Source: Vibrio ishigakensis (lineage in GTDB: Bacteria > Pseudomonadota > Gammaproteobacteria > Enterobacterales > Vibrionaceae). Taken from it: a DNA stretch of 64,000 nt. Shown here one piece after another: positions 15,001-19,361 of the stretch (position 1 is the stretch's first letter; every line of letters starts with the position of its first letter). The translations under genes and the position numbers were made by a program. The notes under the pieces were generated by a model, which saw only the letters and a program-made list of their open reading frames with translations, was not told where the DNA came from and did not search any database. The stretch is taken from assembly GCF_024347675.1 (NCBI RefSeq), contig NZ_AP024881.1:1054001-1118000 (forward strand), read 5' to 3'.

Positions 15001-15179
15001 CTACACCTGAAGCAGAAGCGCAGGCTGAGTCTGAGCAAGTTGAACAGCAGACTCAGGAGCTTGTAGCCGAGGCTGAATCCGGTATCAACCTAGACGCTGC
15101 GATAGCCAGCGTGGCAGGTGCGGCAAGTTGGATGGTAATGCGCGCCGATACTAAAGGCAGAGGAGCAAGAAAGAACTAG
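1..15179 (+). CDS. Giant repetitive surface/adhesin-type protein, 5' partial
   Basis: The reading frame is open from base 3 with no start in view, so this is the C-terminal part (about 5,058 codons) of a longer protein. A GTG at 342 is only an internal codon. Domain order: Gly/Ala-rich repeats with GAGGAGGGIGV-type cores and AYIDNS-type strands (to about 2240); a long beta-solenoid-like region with TVDA/ITVT strand patterns (2.2-8.2 kb); acidic GDDxFxV repeats (8.2-9.4 kb); two or three Calx-beta-like units ending in FDND/VTDND (9.47-10.47 kb); and RTX-like repeats (10.8-14.5 kb), with canonical GGxGND units at about 11050-11165 and 14340-14440. The C-terminus is a Pro/Glu/Ala linker (14870-15080), then a short hydrophobic segment around ASVAGAASWMVM and a basic tail (KGRGARKN). 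The composition, with almost no Cys, fits a calcium-stabilised extracellular adhesin or matrix protein. The four genes downstream look like its export partners (inference). The substrate bound is unknown. Confidence 0.85.
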   Translation, partial: GAGGGGTLTIGLSIAENTVEVDTSAYIKGANQVDSAGAISVSATATNDIDATSVAATASFAAGAGGGVAISGAGAEAVNSISGVTQSYIESSQIDSASKVDVTASDTSDIDATVVAVAVSGAGGAGGGIGVAIGAALATNNIGTSSNRQAVRAYVKNSGITSTGALNLDADGNMTVFSGVGAGSMAVSGGAGGGLSGAGAGVSTINKIYADVEAYIDNSSASNKVIDTGSVTVDADNTTSITAEAGAASLAAAFGAGGGASLSIGVALARNTVDANTFAYITDVGELNSGDISVTATTDNTIKATSVAASIAASGGVGGGVSISGAGAETSNYIYGETQAYIANSTLGASNDKVGAVDVKADNTSKIEATVAAVSAAGAGGAGGGIGVSLGGSVAVNEIGEDSDRVVVKSYIDNSQVHTSGALEVDSTLDMTIDAGVGAGSAAVVAGAAGIAVSGAAVRVENYAYADVDSYIEDSSQVTASDISVTSSSESDIDATAATATMAASFAGGVSVSIGATRVINTVDIDLNSDVRNSTLDTSGDFTLTASSTDDVYTMGVATSVSLGLGFSGAGVFVESEVIGDIGVSMVDSDIEAAGDGSVKALASAKQKSEAYGISGGFISAGVVFADSDTDVDTFVTMSATDYVGGDLTMVAKATEDNYVLAVAGSGGVLAGAGVAAETNSTSTTKVSIDDESSITLGENSGDGVLDVKAEHITRFDARVVAASGGLLSGSGAEINHDITADVDVILGDGSSNSDYLEISASDINVDAINRAQKDQDGRIDVVAVGLASAAGADSITTLDMATTIDVGDDAELISWGLGDTDGIALNSLNDLDITEKVILNASGALAGTGATMKIKDDELLAKVRVGKNAVLVSEGDIQIASRGQGEVVGTVEADSSGAISVSVTNANVNITPVNTVLIDQGADLTTYGDMNISAGTDTDFNRDDYKIHSLIDSFSDSVIPIDDAGASATLSQTNNITIASGSHVKTARQMNLHAERFGFADMDAQTKTVNWASALGGTAELGGDVTIGTTGTVSNAGTLETGIRRNQSIEFVSLNDDGSVDEVNKTDGISFSTSIEALSSSLFDDLEYAEEQLSIFNDGKSSDSEIEAFYKSEINRLRELMVEKGLMDVDGDGEYYAITLNIPVITVNDIHAEAGRIDIRSGDYEDTGTVLSPGDASVTILNHTLASLVVNDITIPQENGGVFLNGERQDVGSENDPVISIINDVDLDLALIELNDRVDTADNNSVLTWPSITLRGDIANRSGKLELKSLSGEGSSALGKGDINIYGDIDVKDQVVMTGGSTVISLPPGSTYSVDGSEYAKWNAEIGNNGLEQANALEIFNLVNRQITGPSIYADNISITAEYININGKIQSGKESFTLNITQDMEDTIDELRADGATGLVRLDVGSEDFSVFYDATNDQIVVGDMRVSGGYIELEGHILNTNTNSEIELLGGYAEIDVINNTDLDVKIMGLDASQRGKGTLIIRDKAKGTSDNPVETIYTKDASGVTVTTNGVATTGSDDMTYDPREGWRYSWTMGQETFERRYTTEGTSSWLGIDAFAKDPKDVSFDGEPEVVGTPTLRGEGAYFEFDEGGETYIFSELDEPIELENETSLVRKWTESTWWGKKTYYAKFVEESKVRYESTHSIRADYGVAITFTGLEAGSIDITSENGGSVIVQGAISNTEGTTTITTDADIITKSTGSVGGMDIVLDAKRIGGEVQTNVDGSIEAASNALRVNLTNNGGGGITASTNGGRINIVETDGPLVVKNITSATSRQLSNDTGGKVYLSAVGGVEAESGTAGVVRGGQIYINSEAHVGSNSQALAIDSGVKNTDSVTVLAVNDIYLSETDGDFLVKEITSTSGDVTVTASKGSLIDANNSTARDERTYEDLSTGLWENLGLIGGSDAANAKIQNVIDAYVSAREMEYSTYWNIRNGQFDGTYIADEEVGLSVDEEAYYREVYETIGTEDGLTGSDLDTFVDDAIQTLVNKRTAEYHALHATYGGEAYDDEYEYVLSQDETDSLTASVHVWTEDELTNLISGSLLKPITNTQATIEDANISAGGDITIVTQDDIGSAVGSVEIDLDGDYSDDERVQLAAAERNDVYFLFTERTQNVVVDVVESDSGDQLVRSSGNWVSDGFVAGMQIRIAGDSANANDEGSFYEIASVTSDTLTLTSTALSVEFAVSMDVAAISSTPYLTTLVNTDGDTWASLGLVQDGFVSLGSEVYQISRVAGLVMDLEEVDPSIASDVTALDSNDYRTASVTKVVIDQREDIDVLVTGSISATATGNVYLGSEQSMQIDSVSGDNVRIKSKQDLTDGTGNSASVTAGSTLILEAGSGAIGSASNRFNIDLATDATLTARAEGDIFITEINSDINVATIFSSGGTVDLLAVNGSIVDSFDHDYENIRAVDVVLTANSGGIGTIGNLLDINLTGGLLTVNAQNDIRVNETEGNLDVDHVESAQGDVELAAHLAILDGVADDPSELADIVGASISLTSRLDTVGQVGNDIEVDSGSTEGENLTVSSFNNTHLTETVGDLYLNTIQTGAAAIAFIAAPAGRILNDSASGDNIISGKTYLFASLDIGSSDKALATQVGNIQGQSTTGSTYIENTGALNVGGVVDGISSGFEAGGEINLVTQSPMTVDQNMIANGNINLKSKDDSASDDITIASGVTLESKASININSGDGFTLESGATLDADKDVNIQIDSGKTGDQDAVGATLDIQGSILAGDDINLNGNTDDDSFVLQGSLDATNINIDAGEGNDQLLLDAQSLIGDTYVSMGAGDDEITVNQLHTRADKLVLDGEGGTDSYIINRTGSDADYIIDIEDSGAGNDGADVVSLNGLVSDDTFLIRANFVAALHDDGNGGYGNTVERINYDGNINARFIINGLEGEDSFYSDDTGTIFTLDGGADNDTFQVGQLFGSDRVGPFVADGDEIETTETTLGFLSNGNSLPMVIYGGDGEDSIKVYSNKAVTKLYGEAGDDSFVVRAFLLADSGLTNNSVDVELFGGEGADTIEYSINAALKIDGGAGSDKVVVLGTEGDDNFMITEDGIFGAGLNIGYQGIEFAEVDGLEGDDTFYVLSTNADVETTIIGGLGADVFNVASDVTKPIVSYSVEGRSSFINHSVFSDDEAYNGIFVDGVSLNVASQENGAVAIDTQSLTVDEDGMTDSYELSLSVDEPNVATVAYVTVSAARASSSDKDNTNGQAASILVSTDNINFYESLVVTYESGSNWQDTTQIYVKAIDDSAMEGVRDYVISHSVSSDNPDFDGLDIANVEVNVFDNDQADIIVLPQGGDQLTEGGVSATFDVRLATQPEVGETVTVSIAEMLGAGGSAQLEFSTDELTFDHTNWDQVKTFSVNALDDLDVENLYQGSVKLTASSDVDDSDYNQVDDAEQILFVTDNDSGAVIVTQTDGSTLVSQAQDDDYSLVLSKAPTAPVTVNLLNDGQTLFSSEDPRFNADDNTVTFDSTNWDQPITITLSVNEDYQEQEAQPVQNPPLQPHTLTGIQGKLIIEGGVPQGKARALSVAVMLPSETDTELPVKNIEVSEVLQTDVLNVFNDGSQENDSGVLSDTSLTGLGMGEGIEYKDLEVVELFLGQGDDNVVVTDTAADVITVVHGGGGSDSLSVTGSDADGVLILFGDTGQNGFAYNATSDEKTDKAREFNNPGADIINAAGAGGSVTIFGGQGNDVITGSEYGDHIAGGSGNDFIAGLGGDDHIYGDAGFNVDVSTRLDLSTQILTVVNIADAVNDNLETSAPLTVGSDTINAGSGDDVVIADKGVINQLDGVNRILSTSLSDVTEVSNVGFTNGGGDTITGSAGNDILLGGQASDSIYGGNGPEGADIAGNDSDIILGDMGNILIDTGVVTLIATSDTNTGSNDVIHGDEGDDIILAGAGSDYVESGSGNDWVLGDFGEVDLRNNAIALKTEQGNSNASGNDEIHLGSGNDSVLGGLGSDTITSDSGNTHVIADNGELNYLGAWNDSSVLASALSNDINLGGDDDVTLGLGDNIVIAGFGSDEVSTNNGNDSVIGDNGQINLVDGVIRTMQSTDADRSTAAADTIHLGAGADRVIAGLDTFTEELTETVNGIELVTTIENDEITSDSGNTHVISDNGVLTYNADGILVNAMATETDRGGDDEVTLGEGDNVVIAGQGADTIITAGGGDIIMGDNGELNFDDQGVFVKAESTAIDQGGNDTINAGNGDNRIIAGFGSDEVTTGSGSDVVIGDNGQVDLIDGVVRVILSTDTENATAGSDTIKVGSGFDRVIAGLDSDIVTSDSGNSHVIADNGVLTYNANGILTNAKSTETDLGGNDEVTLGEGDNLVIAGMASDTVNTANGEDIILSDNGEISFDANGVLMQVKSTSLELGGDDVINAGNGDNIVVAGFGSDEVTTGSDNDVIIGDNGQIDLVSGVIRSMQSTDSVDATAGNDNIKSGTGFDRIIAGLDSDVVMSDSGDSHVIADNGLLNYNAQGVLVRARTTEQNLGGDDEVTLGSGDNLVLGGMGNDTITTFTGDDVVVGDNGEVVVSNGVVRLIQSSDADESTTGDDTIKVGTGSDRVIAGLGDDSVMSDSGDTHVLADNGFLSYNADGHLILATTTQEALGGDDEVILGEGDNTVIGGNGNDVITTANGMDHIIGDNGQIQYDSDGILVQAKTTAFDQGGSDTINAANGENLVLGGNSGDQITTGDDKDIVIGDNGEVDYVDGVRRLITSTDTENGTGGDDVISLGAGQDHAIAGVGNDEVRNASGESIIIGDDGFISNDAEGRYIEVSTGNTEIGGDDLLIGGSDRDIIFGGYGSDEIYGGAGHDILGGDGSLVTRDADGTIVFEAIDLFTGGSDTLDGGAGEDRMQGHYGNDFFFANFSEDVLVGEYGRFTFVEIDDEIVPESIISLANGELDLIRVLQTGLFSGYADQVYQESAYREVGRERAEDEAEAEVEFTEEAELAFIELGGIMTSTGAGGASAPSAPTANTAPQAPAPEQEPEVVPQEATEPAAEDVAPVEATPEAEAQAESEQVEQQTQELVAEAESGINLDAAIASVAGAASWMVMRADTKGRGARKN
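3..2240 (+). repeat. Gly/Ala-rich repeat block in the giant protein
   Basis: Successive units alternate a glycine-rich core (GAGGAGGGIGVxxG, GGAGGGLSGAGAG, GAGGGASLSIG, GVGGGVSISGAG) with an AYI-x-NS strand and a VDVxADNTS strand. The GAGGAGGGIG core near 360 returns near 1130, so a higher-order period of about 770-780 bp covers several smaller units. The array is already under way at base 1. Confidence 0.8.
11820..14270 (+). repeat. RTX-like 58/59-residue repeats in 525-bp superunits
   Basis: Units of 58-59 residues carry GDNxVIAGxGSD, then VIGDNG or VIADNG, then STxxxxxGGDD. Three consecutive units differ from each other but recur together. Equivalent CTG/CTA-GGT codons lie at 12423, 12948 and 13473, exactly 525 bp apart. 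The next equivalent, at 13824, is 351 bp on, as if one unit had been lost. The acidic Asp/Asn-rich turns resemble calcium-binding RTX repeats but are longer and more degenerate than the classical nonapeptide. Confidence 0.8.
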
Positions 15180-15197
15180 CTTGTTTGTCTAACCCTA

Positions 15198-15228
15198 AGA
15201 GGAGCTGCAGGTAAACCTCAGCTCCTCT
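15198..15228 (+). terminator. Stem-loop after the giant gene, no U-tract
   Basis: A perfect 10-bp inverted repeat (AGAGGAGCTG at 15198-15207, CAGCTCCTCT at 15219-15228) encloses an 11-nt loop, starting 19 nt after the stop codon of the giant gene. No run of T follows. It may be a partial terminator, a processing site or a 3' stabiliser that lowers expression of the downstream export genes relative to the giant gene. Confidence 0.5.
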
Positions 15229-15370
15229 AGAGCTAAGCTAGACACATCAGAAATCCAAGACTAAGTTTATCAATAGGTTGCGCTATAGCGCACTCGCTTC
15301 ACCGCTATTGAGCGAAGAGCATAGACCATAGGGAAGATGGTCAGGTATTTGTGCCAACAAGGATGTAGTT

Positions 15371-17215
15371 ATGACCCAACAAAGCTCAATTGCGCCCGTA
15401 GAGACGCAGGCCGAGCACGCTCAATCCCAAGATGATTACTATCAGGCTTGGCTATCGAAACATAAAACCTTGATACCCGGATTGCAGGCGGCGATTCTGT
15501 ATCTGCCTATTAAGGCTGAGTTGGTTCCTGTAGCTCGCTTTAAGCCTGAACACACTAACTTTCCTGAGCTCAATCAACTGATTACAGACAATAGACAAGC
15601 GACAGCCCCTATGGTGACGCGCTTGGCGGCTATCTCTCCTGATGGCGAAGCCTTTGGCCTGTTATACCCAGTCTTAGATACCCAAAACCAACTGATAGCC
15701 TTTGCAGCTTTCGCTATTCAGGTAAGTTCCCAAGAGCAGCTTACACAGGCTCTAACGCTTCTGCAGTGGAGCGCAGCTGGCATAGAGGTTACAGAGCAAC
15801 AATTGAGAGCAGATAAGCTCGCCCGTGAGCAGGAATCCTATGCTCAGCGGGTGGAGATACTGGCTCGGGTGCTGTCTGAATCTAGCTATGGAGCATCGGC
15901 AGTGCGCATGGTGACGGAACTGGCAGTGCTACTAAATTGTGACCGAGTCAGTCTAGGTGAGTATCAGAAGAAACGCTCGCGACTAAAACATCTCTCCCAT
16001 AGTGCTCAGTTCGGTAAGAAGATGAACCATGTTCGTTTGATAGAGCGGGTCATGGATGAGTGTATCGATCAGGGTAAGATAATCCGTTTCCCAGATAGTG
16101 ACGTAGAGAGCGAAGCGATTATTCAAGCCCATGGCAACCTGTCCAGTAGCCAAGGAGATATTGGACTCATTTCTATTCCTCTTTATCTGCGTGGCGAGAT
16201 TTATGGCGCTCTAGTGGTTGAAGGTAAGCCTGATCAGGAGTGGAGTATTGAAGATGCCGAGCTTTGCCAGAGTATCGCTAGTCTTATTCTACCAACACTA
16301 GACGACAAGCGAATCAATGATAGAAGCTGGTATAAAAAAGGGTGGGACGGCCTGACAACCCAGCTAGGTCGGCTATTTGGACCAAGATACCTAGGACGAA
16401 AACTCACCCTTATTGGTTTGCTTGTATTAGGTTATTTGCTCACCACGACCATGGGCGAGTACAAACTCTCGGCCAATGCCACCATTGAGAGTGGCGTACA
16501 GAGGGCGATAGTCGCCCCCTTTGATGGCTATATCAATCAAGCATTGGTTCGTGCTGGTGACAAGGTAACGCAAGGTGAAGACCTAGTGTTGATGGATGAC
16601 AGGGACCTGCGCCTTGAAAGGCTAAAGTGGCTCAGTGAAGAGAGTAAATTGGTACGCCAGCGTCTGGAGGCTTTGGCGGTAAGGGACAGAGCAAAACTTA
16701 ATATTCTCAATGCTCAAGAGAAGCAGGTAGCCGCGCAACTCTCCTTGGTGGAAAGCCAGATCGAGCGGGGCAAATTGATATCCCCTTATGATGGTTTAAT
16801 TGTCAGTGGCGATCTCAGTCAAAGATTGGGCAGCGCAGTGACCAAAGGGGATGTGTTGCTAGAGGTCGCTCCTTTGAACAGCTATCGTATTAAATTGCAG
16901 GTGCAAGAGAGCCGTATTTCTGATCTTTCTCTTGGTCAAACCGGCACCCTTTATCTTTCAGCATTGCCAGAAACAGGTTTCGAGTTCGAGGTCACTAAGA
17001 TCACCCCAGTGACCGAAGCGCGAGACGGCTCAAGCTACTTTATCGTAGAGGCTGAATTTAATACCTCAAACTCGGACAGTCAGCAGTTTGAACAACTGCA
17101 GCCGGGTATGGAAGGGGTAGGTAAGGTTTATATCGACGAGCGCCTGATCTTCCATATCTGGACGCGAGACCTAACGGAATGGCTCCGACTGCAAGCGTGG
17201 TCTTGGTGGGGGTAG
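15371..17215 (+). CDS. GAF-domain, single-TM HlyD-type membrane fusion protein
   Basis: 614 residues. Residues 165-310 look like a GAF domain (LLNCDRVSLGEY near 188-198, IPLYLRGEIYGALVVEG near 269-285) in the cytoplasmic N-terminal half. One membrane segment follows (about 344-361). The periplasmic part has a biotinyl-lipoyl-like half (IVAPFDGYINQALVRAGDKV, about 380-399), a short coiled coil (415-470) and the second lipoyl half plus beta-barrel (SPYDGLIVSGDLSQRLGSAV onward). HlyD-family adaptors link an inner-membrane translocator to the outer membrane; a long cytosolic GAF front end is unusual and suggests signal input. Start ATG 15371 follows AAGGA. It lies 4 nt before the M50/HlyD gene, so the two are co-transcribed. 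The domain call is firm; the role in exporting the giant protein is inferred from position. Confidence 0.8.
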   Translation: MTQQSSIAPVETQAEHAQSQDDYYQAWLSKHKTLIPGLQAAILYLPIKAELVPVARFKPEHTNFPELNQLITDNRQATAPMVTRLAAISPDGEAFGLLYPVLDTQNQLIAFAAFAIQVSSQEQLTQALTLLQWSAAGIEVTEQQLRADKLAREQESYAQRVEILARVLSESSYGASAVRMVTELAVLLNCDRVSLGEYQKKRSRLKHLSHSAQFGKKMNHVRLIERVMDECIDQGKIIRFPDSDVESEAIIQAHGNLSSSQGDIGLISIPLYLRGEIYGALVVEGKPDQEWSIEDAELCQSIASLILPTLDDKRINDRSWYKKGWDGLTTQLGRLFGPRYLGRKLTLIGLLVLGYLLTTTMGEYKLSANATIESGVQRAIVAPFDGYINQALVRAGDKVTQGEDLVLMDDRDLRLERLKWLSEESKLVRQRLEALAVRDRAKLNILNAQEKQVAAQLSLVESQIERGKLISPYDGLIVSGDLSQRLGSAVTKGDVLLEVAPLNSYRIKLQVQESRISDLSLGQTGTLYLSALPETGFEFEVTKITPVTEARDGSSYFIVEAEFNTSNSDSQQFEQLQPGMEGVGKVYIDERLIFHIWTRDLTEWLRLQAWSWWG

Positions 17216-17219
17216 TTAG

Positions 17220-19361
17220 ATGTCGCAGACCCTATTTAGTCCCTCTTGGTACAAGGTATCCGACCTAAAGGTTCGCATTCGCAAGCATGCAGACATACAC
17301 AGACACGTCTATCGAGACAAGGTGTGGTATGTATTGCAGGACCATGTCACTGGACAGTTCCAGCGCTTTACCCCGCAGGCCTATCAGCTTATTGGGCTGA
17401 TGAACGGTGAACGAACCCTACAACAGATCTGGGATATCGCCTGTAAAGAGCTGAAAGAGGATCTGCCAAGCCAAGACGAGGTGATTAACCTTGTCGGTCA
17501 ACTCAATAAAGCCAATGTGGTTCAAACTAATGTCTTGCCCAGCATTAAGCACCTTCATAGGCGCAGTGAAACCGAGCAACGTAAGAAGATACTGCAACAG
17601 CTAAAATCGCCTTTAAGTGTTCGAATTCCCCTTGTGGATCCGGAGCGCTTCCTTTCTGCAACCTGCGGGGTTGCCAGAGTTATCTTCTCTAAGTTTGGCG
17701 CCCTGTGTTGGCTGCTAGTGGTAGCGCTGGGCATACTGTTTGCCACTTTGCACTGGACGGCGCTCACCAATAATCTCAGCGATCAGGTCCTTGGGGTAGA
17801 GAACCTATTTTTAATGGCATTGGTTTACCCTGTTATAAAACTGGCCCATGAACTGGGACACGGCTGGGCGGTTAAACGCTGGGGAGGCGAGGTGCATGAG
17901 ATGGGGATTATGCTACTCATCTTTATTCCAGTGCCTTATGTAGATGCCTCGGCAGCCACCTCCTTTAGCAATAAATATCAGCGCATGATAGTGGGGGCCA
18001 TCGGGGTATTGGCCGAGCTGTTTATGGCGGCTCTTGCCATGATAGTGTGGGTGCTGGTGGAACCGGGTATCGTTCGGGCCTTAGCGTATAACGTAATGCT
18101 CATTGGTGGTATTTCGACTCTCCTGTTTAACGGTAACCCGTTACTAAGGTTTGATGCTTACTATGTGCTGGCAGATTTTCTTGAAATACCAAACCTTGCA
18201 GCGCGAGGAAATGCTCAGGTTGGCTATCTTGTTAAGCGTTACCTATTTCGAATCTCTCAGGTCAGAACCAACGCCCACAGCGCATCAGAGTCGTTTTGGT
18301 TGGTTCTATATGCGGTAGCATCCTATGTCTACCGTTTGTTTGTGATGGTCGCGATATCCCTGTTCGTCGCCAGTAAATATTTCATTATCGGTATCATTCT
18401 CGCTATCTGGTCTGTGATGACGAGCCTAGTGGTGCCTGTTGTTAAAGTGGTGGCAAAGCCAAGGCAAGACCCTCTTATGCGCAAGAAATCAGTAGCTATC
18501 TATCTAGGTTCATCACTTCTCATTGCTGGCATCGCTTTTATACTCTTTTATCTGCCGCTTCCTTATAAAACCTACGCTCAAGGGGTTATCTATGTTCCCC
18601 AAGAGGCCTATATTCGTGCCCAGACCGAAGGTTTTGTGGATAAGGTTTATATTGAAAATGACAGTGAGATTGGTGTTGGTGACACCATTCTTGAGCTCGA
18701 TTCACCGGGGCTTGAATCCAGAGCGGAAGTGCTAAGGGCACAACTGGACGAAGCAAGGTTTCGCTACGAAGCCAGTGTTAATAATCGCACTGAGTCAGAG
18801 ATATTGCTGCAAGAGTATCGCTATCTGGAGCAAGAGTATTGGGACGTGACTAATCGTCTATCAAACCTCACCATTAAGAGCCCAGCATCTGGCAACTTTG
18901 TGTTTGCGTATCGTAATTCAGAAGAGGGGCGCTTTTACAATCGAGGGGAAATCATCGGTTTCTTGGTAGATTTTGAGACGTTGCCACTGGCCGCGATGAT
19001 CTCTGAAGATGACATCGATAGGGTAAGAAGTGAAACCCATGCCGTTACCCTTAAACTCGCCTCCCAGCCCAATAAAGAGTATCCGAGTAAGATATTGCGT
19101 CAGGTGCCTTCATCCACCCGCACCTTGCCCAGTTATGTGCTCAGCACAGAAGGGGGCGGCCTGATTGCCTTAGACCCGAATCGAACTACAGACTTGGAAA
19201 GTTATAACAGCTACTTTCGAGTTGAGCTCGACAGCAAGGCCGCACCTCTGGATAGATTCGATGAAAGGGTTCATGTTTTGTTTGAGCATGATCCAGAGCC
19301 CATTGCGTTTCGTTGGTATCGCGCAGTCAGACGTTTGCTATTGAGGCAGTTCGATGTATAG
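17220..19361 (+). CDS. PqqD-like / M50 metalloprotease / HlyD fusion protein
   Basis: 713 residues. The N-terminal 20-105 resemble a PqqD-like fold (YVLQDHVTGQFQRFTPQAYQLIGLMNGERT). A polytopic site-2-protease-like core follows, with the zinc motif HELGH at 210-214 and a second motif NPLLRFDAYY at 306-315, whose Asp312 would be the third ligand. Related proteins usually read DGYY, so the Gly-to-Ala change is worth noting. After a further membrane segment (about 428-446) comes a HlyD-like lipoyl/coiled-coil part (about 455-700). M50 proteins cleave within or near membranes; M50-HlyD proteins are often found near exported peptides or RTX-type systems. It starts 4 nt after the preceding stop and its end overlaps the SecA-like start by 8 nt. 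Whether it cuts a substrate or only serves as a membrane scaffold cannot be told from sequence. Confidence 0.82.
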   Translation: MSQTLFSPSWYKVSDLKVRIRKHADIHRHVYRDKVWYVLQDHVTGQFQRFTPQAYQLIGLMNGERTLQQIWDIACKELKEDLPSQDEVINLVGQLNKANVVQTNVLPSIKHLHRRSETEQRKKILQQLKSPLSVRIPLVDPERFLSATCGVARVIFSKFGALCWLLVVALGILFATLHWTALTNNLSDQVLGVENLFLMALVYPVIKLAHELGHGWAVKRWGGEVHEMGIMLLIFIPVPYVDASAATSFSNKYQRMIVGAIGVLAELFMAALAMIVWVLVEPGIVRALAYNVMLIGGISTLLFNGNPLLRFDAYYVLADFLEIPNLAARGNAQVGYLVKRYLFRISQVRTNAHSASESFWLVLYAVASYVYRLFVMVAISLFVASKYFIIGIILAIWSVMTSLVVPVVKVVAKPRQDPLMRKKSVAIYLGSSLLIAGIAFILFYLPLPYKTYAQGVIYVPQEAYIRAQTEGFVDKVYIENDSEIGVGDTILELDSPGLESRAEVLRAQLDEARFRYEASVNNRTESEILLQEYRYLEQEYWDVTNRLSNLTIKSPASGNFVFAYRNSEEGRFYNRGEIIGFLVDFETLPLAAMISEDDIDRVRSETHAVTLKLASQPNKEYPSKILRQVPSSTRTLPSYVLSTEGGGLIALDPNRTTDLESYNSYFRVELDSKAAPLDRFDERVHVLFEHDPEPIAFRWYRAVRRLLLRQFDV

